From Streptomyces griseoviridis (GTDB lineage Bacteria; Actinomycetota; Actinomycetes; Streptomycetales; Streptomycetaceae): DNA of 64,000 bases. The translations under genes and the position numbers were made by a program. The stretch lies in assembly GCA_014649155.1 (NCBI GenBank), contig BMSM01000002.1:124001-188000 (forward strand). The letters run 5' to 3'. Position 1 is the first letter of the stretch. Each line of letters begins with the position of its first letter. This document shows positions 34,579 through 43,716 of the stretch, piece by piece. The notes under the pieces are model-generated. The model saw only the letters and a program-made list of their open reading frames with translations. It was not told the DNA's origin and ran no database searches.

Positions 34579-34728
34579 TCAGACGCGGCGGCGCAGCAGC
34601 AGCGCCGTGACGAGCAGGAGGGCGACGGCGAGAGCGCCGAACAGGGCGGTGTCGTACCACTGGAAGGTCCAGTAGGCACCGGCCGGATCGGCCTCGTGGA
34701 AACGGGCGGCGTGGCCGTGCTGGGCCAT
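34579..34728 (-). CDS. small single-span membrane protein (49 aa)
   Basis: A 49-residue protein starting at ATG 34728, five bases behind a good AAGGAG. Residues 1-25 are polar (AQHGHAARFHEADPAGAYW), then one hydrophobic helix ALFGALAVALLLVTALLL (about 29-46) and a positive C-terminal RRRV, indicating an N-out/C-in single-pass topology by the positive-inside rule. Function is unknown. It survives intact between two decayed genes. Confidence 0.6.
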   Translation of the reverse strand: MAQHGHAARFHEADPAGAYWTFQWYDTALFGALAVALLLVTALLLRRRV

Positions 34729-34766
34729 GCACTCCTTCAGTTCGCGGCCCGAGGGGCAGGGGCGGC

Positions 34767-34940
34767 TCAGTACCGGGCCGCGCCGGCCGGAGGGGGGATC
34801 AGGCCGTACTTCCCGGCCGACCACTTCTCGCCCATCGGCGGCTTGGGCGCGGTGCCCCTGACTGACGTAGGCCCGCGGCGGGACCAGCAGGCGGGAGTGG
34901 CGCAGCCCCTGCGCGGCGACGGAGGCCAGGGCCGGTCCCG
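34767..34940 (-). pseudogene. C-terminal fragment of an unidentified gene, frameshifted by a 4-bp duplication
   Basis: On the minus strand, codons from about 34940 read ALASVAAQGLRHSRLLVPPRAYV and then go out of frame; after removing one copy of the directly repeated TGAC (34859-34866 on the plus strand) the frame continues as RGTAPKPPMGEKWSAG and on to IPPPAGAARY and a stop at 34767. Upstream of 34940 coding character is lost, so the 5' part is missing. The parent family is not recognised. It ends 38 bases before the small membrane protein, which suggests they once formed an operon. Confidence 0.4.
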
Positions 34941-35221
34941 GTCGCCGCGCGCCTCGCCGGCGACCGGTCGTGCCTCCTGGTCGCCGGTTACGAACCGGAG
35001 GCCGGCTGGTACTCCGGCTGCGACGCGGTCACCTACGCGGGTACCGGCGTCTGGCCCCGCCCCCGGGCACCGCGGTCCACCTGCTCCGCTTCACGTACGG
35101 CAGTCTCCAGCCGGCCGGCCCGGCGGCCCTGGCGGCCGGGCGGCGCACCGCCCTGCGCACGTTCCCCACCGGCGGTTCCCTCGGCACCGCCACCGTCGTC
35201 ACCGTGCTGCCGGAGCGGTGA
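34929..35221 (+). pseudogene. frameshifted fragment of an unidentified gene
   Basis: On the plus strand one frame reads PVPVAARLAGDRSCLLVAGY and continues to SGCDAVTYAGTGVW up to about 35050, then coding character moves to another frame as PGTAVHLLRFTYGSLQPAG and on to GTATVVTVLPER with a stop at 35221. The two halves join naturally if one small indel near 35045-35060 is assumed. No start codon with a ribosome site is seen at the left end, which abuts the minus-strand fragment. Family unknown. Part of the same decayed patch. Confidence 0.35.
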
Positions 35222-35311
35222 CGGCCGGGGGCGTCACCCGGTTGGCGCCGCCGGCTCGACAGACGGAGGATGGGAGAGGAGGGGAAGGACGCGGACGGAA
35301 GGAGGAGCGTC

Positions 35312-35671
35312 ATGCTGGAGATCAAGACGCTCGACAAGGCCGACGAGCGGCGGGACTTCCCCCGGGGACACATCGAGGCCGTCCACCTGAGCGGACTGGA
35401 CTTCGCCGTCGCCACCTTCGAGCCGGGCTGGCGCTGGTCGGAGTCGGTGGCCCCGCTCGCGGGCACCGATAGCTGCATGATCCACCACAACGGGTACGTG
35501 GTGCGGGGCCGGATGCATCTGCGCATGGACGACGGCGCCGAGAGCGAGGTGGGTCCGGGCGACGTCTTCGTCTGTTCCCCCGGGCACGACGCCTGGGTCG
35601 TCGGCGACGAGCAGGTCGTCGTGCACGACTTCGCCGGCGGCATGGCCCAGGAGTACGCGAAGGCCGACTGA
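35312..35671 (+). CDS. cupin-domain protein
   Basis: A 119-residue single-domain cupin starting at ATG 35312 behind GGAGGAG. The beta-barrel motif runs through HHNGYVVRGRMHLRMDDGAESEVGPGDVFVCSPGHDAWVVGDEQVVVHDF, with a metal-ligand-like His pair (HH) in cupin motif 1 and His in PGHDAW in motif 2. It resembles the small stand-alone cupins common in actinomycetes; function cannot be assigned. It is tail-to-tail with the lut operon, with a 100-base GC-rich gap. Confidence 0.8.
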   Translation: MLEIKTLDKADERRDFPRGHIEAVHLSGLDFAVATFEPGWRWSESVAPLAGTDSCMIHHNGYVVRGRMHLRMDDGAESEVGPGDVFVCSPGHDAWVVGDEQVVVHDFAGGMAQEYAKAD

Positions 35672-35771
35672 GAGCGCGGGCGGGTCCCCCCCGGAGGCCG
35701 GTACACCGGCGCCCGCACCCCCCGGCGCCGGGCGCCCCCCCGGGAGGGCTGCCGCGAGCGGCGCCCCGCCC

Positions 35772-36446
35772 CTACCGGGACGCCGCCGCCCCGTCCACCA
35801 GGACCACCTCCAGCGTGCGTGGCCCGTGCACGCCCTCGACCCGGTCCAGCTCGATGTCGCTGGTCGCGGAGGGCCCCGAGATCCACGTCGACGGGCGGAG
35901 GGGATCGAGGCGTTCCAGGGCCTGCGGCACGGACGCGACGACCTGCTCGGGCACCCGGACGACACAGATGTGGTGGTCCGGCACGAGCGTGATGCGCCGG
36001 CGCCCCTGGTCGGGCGAGCCGTCCAGCACGATGGTGCCGGTCTCGGCGACGGCGACCGCGCACGCCGTGACCACGCTGTCCACGCGGTCGAGCGCGGCGG
36101 CGGTGTCCTCGGCGCGGTCCGGGACCCGGGTGACGTCCGTGTCCGCGAGCCACGCCTCCTCCAGCCCCGGCGGCACGGCCACCGACGCCGCCCCCCGCTC
36201 CCGCAGCAACCCCGCGATCACCGAAGGGAGCCCGTCCTCGTCGCACCGGTGCACGACCGCCCGGTAGTCCGCCAGGTTCTCCGCGAGCAGCTCCACCGTC
36301 TCGGCGACGGTCCGTGTGCCGTGCTCGCGCAGATAGTCCCGCTCCACCGCCCGCTCGTACGGCGCCTCCTCGCGCGGTACGTCGGCCAGGGCGCGCCGCA
36401 CCCGGCCCAGGATCCGTTCCCTGCTGCTCCGTTCTCTACTGCTCAT
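35772..36446 (-). CDS. lutC: lactate utilisation protein C (LUD domain)
   Basis: A 224-residue LUD-domain protein, last gene of a LutABC operon; its ATG 36446 overlaps the lutB stop by 4 bases. The family pattern is in SRERILGRVRRALAD at the start, then VVTACAVAVAETGTIVLDG (about residues 130-150) and TWISGPSATSDIELDRVEGVHGPRTLEVVLVD at the end, where the last motif is the most conserved part of LutC/YkgG proteins. It is a subunit of the iron-sulfur L-lactate oxidase complex that feeds electrons from lactate to the respiratory chain. Confidence 0.92.
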   Translation of the reverse strand: MSSRERSSRERILGRVRRALADVPREEAPYERAVERDYLREHGTRTVAETVELLAENLADYRAVVHRCDEDGLPSVIAGLLRERGAASVAVPPGLEEAWLADTDVTRVPDRAEDTAAALDRVDSVVTACAVAVAETGTIVLDGSPDQGRRRITLVPDHHICVVRVPEQVVASVPQALERLDPLRPSTWISGPSATSDIELDRVEGVHGPRTLEVVLVDGAAASR

Positions 36447-37924
36447 TCGGCCGCTCCGTCCTTTCCGCCGCGCGTCCGCTGCCACCAGTCCCGGAACGGT
36501 TCCGCCGGCACCCGCGGCAGATCCCGCCCGGCGCTCCACGCCCGGCCCGGTCCGGGCAGGGTGCGCGGGTGGAAGCGGCGGGTGCGCGACGCCATCCGCT
36601 GCCCGGCGCGCAGCACGCCGGGACGGGTGAACGCCCACTGCGCGGCCCGCATCGCCGCCCGCTCCGCCGCGTGCCCCTTGGCGGGCCTGAGCACCACCCG
36701 GTTGCCCGCGCGGGTCGCCGGGCCGCCCTGCACCACCCGCTCCCGCAGGTGCACCAGCACCTCGGGGATGTCGATGGCCACCGGGCACACCTCGTAGCAG
36801 GCGCCGCACAGTGAGGAGGCGTACGGCAGGGAGGCGTCGATCTCGCTGTCCGTGCCGCGCAGCTGCGGGCTCAGGATGGCCCCGATCGGGCCGGGGTACA
36901 CCGACCCGTAGGCGTGGCCGCCCGCCCGCTCGTACACCGGGCAGACGTTCAGGCACGCCGAGCAGCGGATGCAGCGCAGCGCCTGGCGGCCGACCTCGTC
37001 GGCGAGGGTGTCGGTGCGGCCGTTGTCGAGCAGGACCAGGTGGAAGACGCGGGGGCCGTCACCGTCCGTGGTGCCGGTCCAGGTCGAGGTGTACGGGTTC
37101 ATCCGCTCGGCGGTGGAGGAGCGGGGGAGGGTCTGCAGGAAGACCTCCAGGTCCCGCCAGGTCGGCACGATCTTCTCGATACCGACGACCGAGATCAGCG
37201 TCTCGGGCAGGGTGAGGCACATCCGTCCGTTGCCCTCGGACTCCACGACCACCAGCGTGCCGGTCTCGGCGACCACGAAGTTGGCGCCGGAGACGCCCAC
37301 CTTGGCGCGCAGGAACTTCTCCCGCAGGTGCAGCCGGGCCGCCTCCGCCAGCTCGGCGGGCGTGTCCGTGAGGCCCTCGGGGGCCGGGCGGCCCCACTCG
37401 CTCATCTCCCGGGTGAAGATCTCCCGGATCTCGCCGCGGTTGCGGTGGATCGCCGGGACCAGGATGTGCGAGGGCCGGTCCTTGCCCAACTGCACGATCA
37501 GCTCGGCCAGATCGGTCTCGTAGGCCCGGACGCCCGCCGCCTCCAGGGCCTCGTTCAGGCCGATCTCCTGGGTGGCCATCGACTTGACCTTGACGACCTC
37601 CGACTCGCCGGTCGCCTTGACCAGATCGGTGACGATCCGGTTGGCCTCCTCGGCGTCGGCGGCCCAGTGGACGACGCCGCCCGCCGCCGTCACCGCCGCC
37701 TCCACCTGTTCCAGGTAACGGTCCAGGTGACGCAGCGTGTGGTCCTTGATCCGCTTCCCTGCCTCGCGCAGCTCGGCCCAGTCCTCGACCTCCGCGACGG
37801 CCTTGGCCCGCTTGGCCCGGATGGTGTGCGTGGCGTGCCGCAGATTGCCGCGCAGGGTCGTGTCCCGCACCGCCTCGCGCGCGGCTTCCGGAAACGCGGG
37901 CATTCCTACGAACGTGCCGCTCAT
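36443..37924 (-). CDS. lutB: lactate utilisation iron-sulfur protein B
   Basis: A 493-residue LutB. The N-terminal LUD-type domain includes SMATQEIGLNEALEAAG and VGVSGANFVVAETGTLVVVESEGN (about 209-232). Two 4Fe-4S motifs follow: CIRCSACLNVCP (Cys318, 321, 324, 328) and CGACYEVCP (Cys373, 376, 380 with further Pro). ATG 37924 overlaps the lutA stop by 4 bases. With LutA and LutC it oxidises L-lactate to pyruvate at the membrane. Confidence 0.95.
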   Translation of the reverse strand: MSGTFVGMPAFPEAAREAVRDTTLRGNLRHATHTIRAKRAKAVAEVEDWAELREAGKRIKDHTLRHLDRYLEQVEAAVTAAGGVVHWAADAEEANRIVTDLVKATGESEVVKVKSMATQEIGLNEALEAAGVRAYETDLAELIVQLGKDRPSHILVPAIHRNRGEIREIFTREMSEWGRPAPEGLTDTPAELAEAARLHLREKFLRAKVGVSGANFVVAETGTLVVVESEGNGRMCLTLPETLISVVGIEKIVPTWRDLEVFLQTLPRSSTAERMNPYTSTWTGTTDGDGPRVFHLVLLDNGRTDTLADEVGRQALRCIRCSACLNVCPVYERAGGHAYGSVYPGPIGAILSPQLRGTDSEIDASLPYASSLCGACYEVCPVAIDIPEVLVHLRERVVQGGPATRAGNRVVLRPAKGHAAERAAMRAAQWAFTRPGVLRAGQRMASRTRRFHPRTLPGPGRAWSAGRDLPRVPAEPFRDWWQRTRGGKDGAAE

Positions 37925-38676
37925 GCCGCCGGTTCCTCCTCCGTGCTCGCCAGGATCTCGGCGATGTGCACCGGCCGCATGCCGGTGCGCAGCCGGGTCA
38001 TCGTCCCGCCGATGTGCATCAGGCAGGAGTTGTCGGCCGCGCACAGCACCTCCGCGCCGGTCGACTCCGCGTTGCGCACCTTGTCGGTGCCCATCGCCAG
38101 CGACACGTCGGAGTTCTTCACGGCGAACGTGCCGCCGAACCCGCAGCACTCCTCCGCGCCCGGCAGTTCCACCAGTTCGAGTCCCTTCACGGCCCGCAGC
38201 AGCGTGAGCGGGCGCTCGCCGAGCCCGAGGGAGCGCAGCCCGTGACAGGTGGGGTGGTACGTCACCGTGTGCGGGTAGTACGCCCCTACGTCCGTCACCC
38301 CGAGCACGTCCACCAGGAACTCCGTCAGCTCGTACGTCTTCGGCACCACCGGCGCCAGGGTGGCCGCGAGGGTGTCCCCGCGGCCCTCCGCGCGGGCCCG
38401 CTCGCCCATCCGCGGGTACAGCTCCCGGACCATCGCCCCGCACGAACCGGACGGCGTCACGATCGCGTCGTACTCCCCGAAGACATCGGAGAAGTGCCGG
38501 GCCAGCGGCTCCGCCTCGTGCCGGTAACCGGTGTTGTAGTGCGCCTGCCCGCAGCAGGTCTGGCCGGCCGGGAAGTCCACGTCGACGCCCAGCCTGGTCA
38601 GCAATTTCACCACCGCGCGCCCGGTATCGGGATAGAGCGTGTCGTTGACGCAGGTCAGGAACAAAGCGACACGCAT
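37921..38676 (-). CDS. lutA: lactate utilisation protein A
   Basis: A 251-residue protein with two CCG domains (cysteine-rich, heterodisulfide-reductase type): AGQTCCGQAHYNTGYR near residue 55 and GAEECCGFGGTFAVKNSDVS near residue 190, plus the spaced HPTCHGLRSLG. I use ATG 38676 (MRVALFLTCVNDTLYPDTG), preceded by AAGGAG; the longer frame upstream is not conserved. It is the first gene of the operon. No LldR-type GntR regulator is found in the window. Confidence 0.94.
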   Translation of the reverse strand: MRVALFLTCVNDTLYPDTGRAVVKLLTRLGVDVDFPAGQTCCGQAHYNTGYRHEAEPLARHFSDVFGEYDAIVTPSGSCGAMVRELYPRMGERARAEGRGDTLAATLAPVVPKTYELTEFLVDVLGVTDVGAYYPHTVTYHPTCHGLRSLGLGERPLTLLRAVKGLELVELPGAEECCGFGGTFAVKNSDVSLAMGTDKVRNAESTGAEVLCAADNSCLMHIGGTMTRLRTGMRPVHIAEILASTEEEPAA

Positions 38677-38695
38677 CGCGGCTCCTTGCTGTTGA

Positions 38696-38706
38696 TCATC
38701 GGATGA
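38696..38706. promoter_or_regulatory. short palindrome in the lutABC promoter
   Basis: TCATC-G-GATGA is a perfect 11-base inverted repeat 20 bases ahead of lutA, next to a run of six A. It could be part of an operator, but it is short and may be chance. Confidence 0.25.
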
Positions 38707-38747
38707 AAAAAGGGTAGTGCGGCGGCCGGGCCCGGGACAGACCCCGT

Positions 38748-40196
38748 TCACCGCTCGGCGAGCCGGGCCGCGGCGGCCCGCCACCGGGCGGCGCCCCCGC
38801 GCGGCTCGTAGCGGACCGGCCGCTGGGTGCGCGCCAGCAGGCCGCGCATCCCTGCCAGGTCACCGACGAGCCCGCCTGCGCGGGCCTGGACGAGGACGTT
38901 ACCCAGCGCGGCGGCCTCCGCCGGACCGGCCACCACCGGCAGCCCGCAGGCGTCCGCGGTCAGCTGGCACAGCAGCGCGTTGCGCGCCCCGCCGCCGACC
39001 ACGTGCACCACGTCCACCGGATGCCCGGCCAGCCGCTGCGCGTCCTCGACGGCCCGTCGGTGGGCCAGCGCGAGCGAGTCCAGGATGCACCGGGTGATCT
39101 CGGCGGGCGTGGCCGGCACCGGCTGTCCCGACGCCCGGCACGCCTCGGCGATCCGCTCCGGCATCCGGCCCGGCGCGAGGAACGCCGCGTCCCCCGCGTC
39201 CACCACCGACCGCAGCTCCGGCACCTCGCCCGCCGCCCGCAGCAGCGCGCCGAGGTCCGTCTCGCCCCAGGCCCGCAGGCACTCCTGGAGCAGCCAGAGC
39301 CCCATGATGTTGCGCAGATAGCGGACCGTGCCGTCGAGCCCCAGCTCATTGGTGAAGTTGGCGGCCCGGCTCTCCTCCGTCAGCACCGGCGCGGTCAGCT
39401 CCAGCCCGGCCAGCGACCAGGTGCCGGTGCAGATGTACGCGAACCGCTCGCCGGACGCCGGTACGGCGGCCACCGCGGAGGCGGTGTCGTGCGAGCCGAC
39501 CGCCGTCACCGGCACCGGCCCGGTCAGTCCGGTCTCCTCCAGCACCTCAGGGCGCAGCACCCCCGCCGGATCGCCGGGCAGCCGCAGCGGCGGGAACAGC
39601 TTCAGGTCGATGCCGAGCCGCTCGGCCACCCCGTACGCCCAGTCGCGGGTGCGCGGGTCGACGAGCTGTGTGGTGGAGGCGTTGGTCAGCTCCGTGCCCT
39701 GCTCGCCGGTCAGCCAGTACGTGAGCAGGTCCGGGACGAGCAACGCCCGCGCGGCCTGCCCCAGCTGGGCCGTCGACCGGGCGGCGATGAGCTGGTACAG
39801 GGTGTTGAACGGCGCGTACTGCAACCCGGTCGCCGCGTACAGCTCGGCGGCCGGCACGGTCGCCCACACCTTCTGGGCGACGCCCTCGGTGCGGGCGTCG
39901 CGGTAGTGCACCGGGTTGCCCAGCAGCGCCCCGTCCGCGTCCAGCAGGCCGTAGTCCACCGCCCAGCTGTCCACGCCGACGGACGCGACCTGCCCGGCCG
40001 CCCGCAGCCCGTCCAGCACCCCGGCGTACAGCCCGAGGATGTCCCAGCGCAGCCCCTCCGGTACCCGGACCGGCCGGTTGGGGAAGCGGTGCGCCTCGGT
40101 CAGCTCCAGGGTGTCGGGGCCGACGCGGCCGACCATGACGCGCCCGCTGGACGCGCCGAGGTCGACCGCGGCGTACGAGGTCACGGACGTGCTCAT
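38748..40196 (-). CDS. rhaB: L-rhamnulokinase
   Basis: A 482-residue FGGY-family sugar kinase. The phosphate-binding region YAAVDLGASSGRVMVGRVG is at the N-terminus, VGVDSWAVDYGLLD is the sugar-site motif of rhamnulokinases, GSHDTASAVAAVP is in the second domain, and VVGGGARNALLCQLTADACGLPVVAGPAEAAALGN is near the end. It phosphorylates L-rhamnulose to rhamnulose-1-phosphate. ATG 40196 overlaps the stop of the aldolase/dehydrogenase gene, and rhaI lies further upstream, so the operon reads rhaI, aldolase-dehydrogenase, rhaB. Confidence 0.94.
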   Translation of the reverse strand: MSTSVTSYAAVDLGASSGRVMVGRVGPDTLELTEAHRFPNRPVRVPEGLRWDILGLYAGVLDGLRAAGQVASVGVDSWAVDYGLLDADGALLGNPVHYRDARTEGVAQKVWATVPAAELYAATGLQYAPFNTLYQLIAARSTAQLGQAARALLVPDLLTYWLTGEQGTELTNASTTQLVDPRTRDWAYGVAERLGIDLKLFPPLRLPGDPAGVLRPEVLEETGLTGPVPVTAVGSHDTASAVAAVPASGERFAYICTGTWSLAGLELTAPVLTEESRAANFTNELGLDGTVRYLRNIMGLWLLQECLRAWGETDLGALLRAAGEVPELRSVVDAGDAAFLAPGRMPERIAEACRASGQPVPATPAEITRCILDSLALAHRRAVEDAQRLAGHPVDVVHVVGGGARNALLCQLTADACGLPVVAGPAEAAALGNVLVQARAGGLVGDLAGMRGLLARTQRPVRYEPRGGAARWRAAAARLAER

Positions 40197-42232
40197 CGCA
40201 GGAAGGCGGCGGCGACGCCGGCGTCGACCGGGACGTGCAGACCGGTGGTGTGGGTCAGGTCACCGCCGGTCAGCGCGAACACGGCGTTCGCCACGTGCTC
40301 CGGGAGCACCTCGCGCTTCAGCAGCGTCCGCTGGGCGTAGAACTCGCCCAGCTTCTCCTCCGGCACCCCGTAGACGGCGGCCCGCTTGGCGCCCCAGCCG
40401 CCCGCGAAGATGCCCGAACCGCGCACCACGCCGTCGGGGTTAACCCCGTTGACCCGGATGCCGTGCTCGCCCAGCTCGGCGGCGAGCAGGCGCACCTGGT
40501 GGGCCTGGTCGGCCTTGGTGGCGGAGTAGGCGATGTTGTTCGGACCGGCGAAGACGGCGTTCTTCGAGGCGATGTAGACGATGTCACCGCCCAGTTCCTG
40601 CGCGATCATCACCCGGGCCGCCTCCCGCGACACCAGGAACGACCCGCGGGCCATGATGTCGTGCTGGAGGTCCCAGTCCCTGGCCGAGGTCTCCAGGAGC
40701 GGCTTGGAGATGGAGATACCGGCGTTGTTCACCACCAGGTCGACCCCGCCGAACGCCAGCACCGCCTCCCGGAACGAGGCGGCGATCTGCTCCTCGTCGG
40801 TCACGTCGACGGTCACCGCGACGGCCTGGTCCGGCCCGCCCAGTTCCCTGGCCACCTGGGCGGCGTTGTCCCCGTTCAGGTCGGCCACGACGACACAGGC
40901 GCCCTCGGCCACCAGCCGCTGTGCGATCGCCCTGCCGATGCCGCTGCCCGCGCCGGTCACCAGCGCCACCCGGGTCGCCAGCGGCTTGGGCTTCGGCATC
41001 CGCTGGAGCTTGGCCTCCTCCAGCGCCCAGTACTCGATGCGGAACTTCTCCGACTCCTCGATCGGCGCGTACGCCGAGACCGCCTCCGCGCCCCGCATCA
41101 CATTGATCGCGTTGACGTAGAACTCGCCCGCCACGCGCGCGGTCTGCTTGTCCTTGCCGAAGGAGAACATGCCCACGCCCGGCACCAGCACGATCGCCGG
41201 GTCGGCGCCGCGCATCGCGGGGGAGTCCGGCGAGGCGTGCCGCCGGTAGTAGGCGGCGTACTCCTCGCGGTACCGGCCGTGCAGCTCCTTCAGCCGCGCG
41301 ATCGCCTCCTCCAGCGGCGCGTCCGGCGCCACGTCGAGGACGAGCGGGCGGACCTTGGTGCGCAGGAAGTGGTCCGGGCAGGAGGTGCCCAGCGCCGCCA
41401 GCCGCGGGTGCTCGGCGCGGGAGAGGAAGTCCAGCACCACGTCGGCGTCGGTGAAGTGCCCGACCTGCGGCCGGTCCTGGGAGGCGACGGCCCGGACGTA
41501 CGGCGCGAGGGCCGCGGCCCGCCGGCGCCGCTCGGCCTCGGGCAGCGGCGCGTACTCCTCGACCACCGGCCCGAACGGCTCCGCCTTGCCCCGCTCCGCC
41601 AGGAGCGTCTCGGCGGTGCGGATGATGTGCAGCGAGTTGCGCTCGCACTCCTCGCTGGTGTCGCCCCAGGCGGTGATGCCATGCCCGCCCAGCACACAGC
41701 CGATGGCCTGCGGGTTGGCCTCCTTCACCGCCGCGATGTCCAGCCCGAGCTGGAAGCCGGGCCGGCGCCACGGCACCCACACCACGGTGTCGCCGAAGCA
41801 CTCGGCGGTCAGCTTCTCGCCGTCCGCCGCACAGGCCAGCGCGATACCGGAGTCGGGGTGCAGGTGGTCCACGTGCGCGGCCTCGACCAGCCCGTGCATG
41901 GCGGTGTCGATGGACGGGGCGGCCCCGCCCTTGCCGTGCAGGCAGTAGTCGAACGCGGCGACCATCTCGTCCTCGCGCTCGACCCCCGGGTAGACGTCCT
42001 TGAGCGCCCGCATCCGGTCCAGCCGCAGCACCGCGAGCCCCGCCTCGGTCAGCGTCCCGAGGTCGCCCCCCGACCCCTTGACCCACATCAGCTCCACGTC
42101 ACCCCCGGTGACGGGATCGGTCTCGGTGCCTTTGGCGGAGGCGTTGCCTCCCGCGTAGTTGGTGTTGCGGGGATCGGAACCGAGCCGGTGGGAACGAGCG
42201 ATCAGTGCGGCGGCTTCGGGGTGGGATGCCAT
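40193..42232 (-). CDS. rhaD: bifunctional rhamnulose-1-phosphate aldolase / short-chain alcohol (lactaldehyde) dehydrogenase
   Basis: A 679-residue fusion. Residues 1 to ~410 form a class II aldolase domain (NTNYAGGNASAKG, LMWVKGSGGDLGTL, AAHVDHLHPDSGIALAC with zinc-ligand His, CVLGGHGITAWG). Residues ~425-679 form an SDR domain with VTGAGSGIGRAIAQRL, NNAGISISKP and the catalytic YSATK. It cleaves rhamnulose-1-phosphate to DHAP and L-lactaldehyde and can oxidise the lactaldehyde, as in the RhaEW type known from Bacillus and Sinorhizobium. The product L-lactate would be used by the neighbouring lutABC enzymes. Confidence 0.93.
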   Translation of the reverse strand: MASHPEAAALIARSHRLGSDPRNTNYAGGNASAKGTETDPVTGGDVELMWVKGSGGDLGTLTEAGLAVLRLDRMRALKDVYPGVEREDEMVAAFDYCLHGKGGAAPSIDTAMHGLVEAAHVDHLHPDSGIALACAADGEKLTAECFGDTVVWVPWRRPGFQLGLDIAAVKEANPQAIGCVLGGHGITAWGDTSEECERNSLHIIRTAETLLAERGKAEPFGPVVEEYAPLPEAERRRRAAALAPYVRAVASQDRPQVGHFTDADVVLDFLSRAEHPRLAALGTSCPDHFLRTKVRPLVLDVAPDAPLEEAIARLKELHGRYREEYAAYYRRHASPDSPAMRGADPAIVLVPGVGMFSFGKDKQTARVAGEFYVNAINVMRGAEAVSAYAPIEESEKFRIEYWALEEAKLQRMPKPKPLATRVALVTGAGSGIGRAIAQRLVAEGACVVVADLNGDNAAQVARELGGPDQAVAVTVDVTDEEQIAASFREAVLAFGGVDLVVNNAGISISKPLLETSARDWDLQHDIMARGSFLVSREAARVMIAQELGGDIVYIASKNAVFAGPNNIAYSATKADQAHQVRLLAAELGEHGIRVNGVNPDGVVRGSGIFAGGWGAKRAAVYGVPEEKLGEFYAQRTLLKREVLPEHVANAVFALTGGDLTHTTGLHVPVDAGVAAAFLR

Positions 42233-42342
42233 GCTGTCCAGTCCTTTTCGAAACGAGGGATGAGTGAATCAGGGGCGCGGGGACCTGCGCGGCCAGCCAC
42301 GACCGGCCCGCAGCCCGCGGAACGACAGAATCCGGCGATCGC

Positions 42343-43503
42343 CTACGCGCCCCACCCCGCCTGCTCCCCGCCGACCCGCTCGGCGACGACCTTCTCGGCC
42401 CATCCGGAGGCCCGGTACGCCTTCAACGGCTCGGGGTCCAGCCCCATCTCCTCACGCACCTCACGCAGCAACGGCCGCACATCCGTGTTGTACGCGTCCA
42501 TCACCACCGCGTTGGCCTCCAGCACATCCCCCGAGGCCTGCGCCGCGGCGAGCGCGTCCCGGTCCACCAGCAGCGCCTTCGCCGTCGCCTCCTGGACGTT
42601 CATCACCGACCGGATGATCGCCGGGATCTTCGCCTCGATGTTGTGGCACTGGTCCAGCATGAACGCCACATCCGCCGAGAACCCCCCGCCCCGCACCACC
42701 TCGTACATGATCCGGAACAGCTGGAACGGGTCGGCCGCCCCGACCATCAGGTCGTCGTCCGCGTAGAACCGCGAGTTGAAGTCGAACCCGCCGAGCTTCC
42801 CCTCCCGCAGCAGCGTCGCGACGATGAACTCGATGTTGGTGCCCGGCGCGTGGTGCCCGGTGTCGACCACGACCTGCGCCTTGTCGCCGAGCTTGAGGCA
42901 GTGCGCGTACGCCGTGCCCCAGTCCGGGACGTCCGTTGCGTAGAACGCCGGCTCGAAGAACTTGTACTCCAGCAGCATCCGCTGGTCGTCGCCGAGCCGC
43001 TCGTACACCTGCGCCAGCGCCTCGGCCAGCCGGTCCTGCCGCCCCCGCAGATCATCCTGGCCGGGATAGTTGGTGCCGTCGGCGAACCACAGCTTCAGGT
43101 CCTTGGAACCCGTCGCGTCCATGATGTCCACGCACTCCAGCAGATGGCCCACCGCCTTGCGGCGCACCGCCGGGTCCGGATGGCAGACACTGCCCAGCTT
43201 GTAGTCGTCGTCCTGGAAGGTGTTGGAGTTGATCGCCCCGACCCGCACGCCCCGCTTCTCGGCGTACTCGGCCAGCGCGGTGTAGTCGTCGACCCGGTCC
43301 CACGGGATGTGCAGCGCGACGGTCGGCGCCACCCCGGTGAACTCGTGCACCTTCGCGGCGTCGTCGAGCTTCTCGAACGGGGAGCGGGGCACACCGGCCT
43401 GCGCGAACACCTTGAACCGGGTGCCCGAGTTCCCGTACGCCCACGACGGCGTCTCGACTGCCTGCGTCTTCAGCGCGGCCTTCACCGCGGCGAGCTCGGT
43501 CAC
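42343..43503 (-). CDS. rhaI: L-rhamnose isomerase
   Basis: A 386-residue TIM-barrel isomerase starting at GTG 43503 behind AGGAG. It belongs to the RhaI type (Pseudomonas stutzeri/Rhizobium style), not the E. coli RhaA type: [62 protein letters not shown], and [28 protein letters not shown] with the acidic and His metal ligands. It converts L-rhamnose to L-rhamnulose using a divalent metal. It is divergent from the rhamnose importer, with two matching operators between. Confidence 0.93.
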   Translation of the reverse strand: MTELAAVKAALKTQAVETPSWAYGNSGTRFKVFAQAGVPRSPFEKLDDAAKVHEFTGVAPTVALHIPWDRVDDYTALAEYAEKRGVRVGAINSNTFQDDDYKLGSVCHPDPAVRRKAVGHLLECVDIMDATGSKDLKLWFADGTNYPGQDDLRGRQDRLAEALAQVYERLGDDQRMLLEYKFFEPAFYATDVPDWGTAYAHCLKLGDKAQVVVDTGHHAPGTNIEFIVATLLREGKLGGFDFNSRFYADDDLMVGAADPFQLFRIMYEVVRGGGFSADVAFMLDQCHNIEAKIPAIIRSVMNVQEATAKALLVDRDALAAAQASGDVLEANAVVMDAYNTDVRPLLREVREEMGLDPEPLKAYRASGWAEKVVAERVGGEQAGWGA

Positions 43504-43550
43504 GTCGGCTCCTGATGTCGGGTCGCACCGTCCCTGCGTACGACCATGGG

Positions 43551-43562
43551 TGAAACGATTCA
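43551..43562. promoter_or_regulatory. candidate rhamnose LacI operator O1
   Basis: TGAAACGATTCA, a near-perfect palindrome with the central CG typical of LacI-family sites, lies 48 bases upstream of the rhaI start. The same pattern recurs at 43717, and a LacI gene ends the importer operon. Confidence 0.65.
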
Positions 43563-43647
43563 GAACGCGAAGCTATGAGGCCGCCGAAGGGGTGTCAAGC
43601 CTTCTGGGCGACCGGACTCGCCGTGATCCTGTCGTGACCTTCGAGTA

Positions 43648-43662
43648 TCGAAAGTTTTTCGA
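43648..43662. promoter_or_regulatory. second type of inverted repeat in the rha divergent region
   Basis: TCGAAA and TTTCGA are separated by GTT (15 bases). It is distinct from the TGAAA-type sites and sits midway in the 269-base gap. It might bind a different regulator or form part of a promoter. Confidence 0.35.
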
Positions 43663-43716
43663 CCCGGACCCATTGACGTGACATGCCCCACCTGCCTAAC
43701 GTCCCGGCAACCCAGT

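Noticed and set aside
40435..40448. 14-bp palindrome CGGGGTTAACCCCG
   Set aside because: It lies within the rhaD coding sequence in a conserved VNPDG motif, so codon use explains it; no promoter is near.
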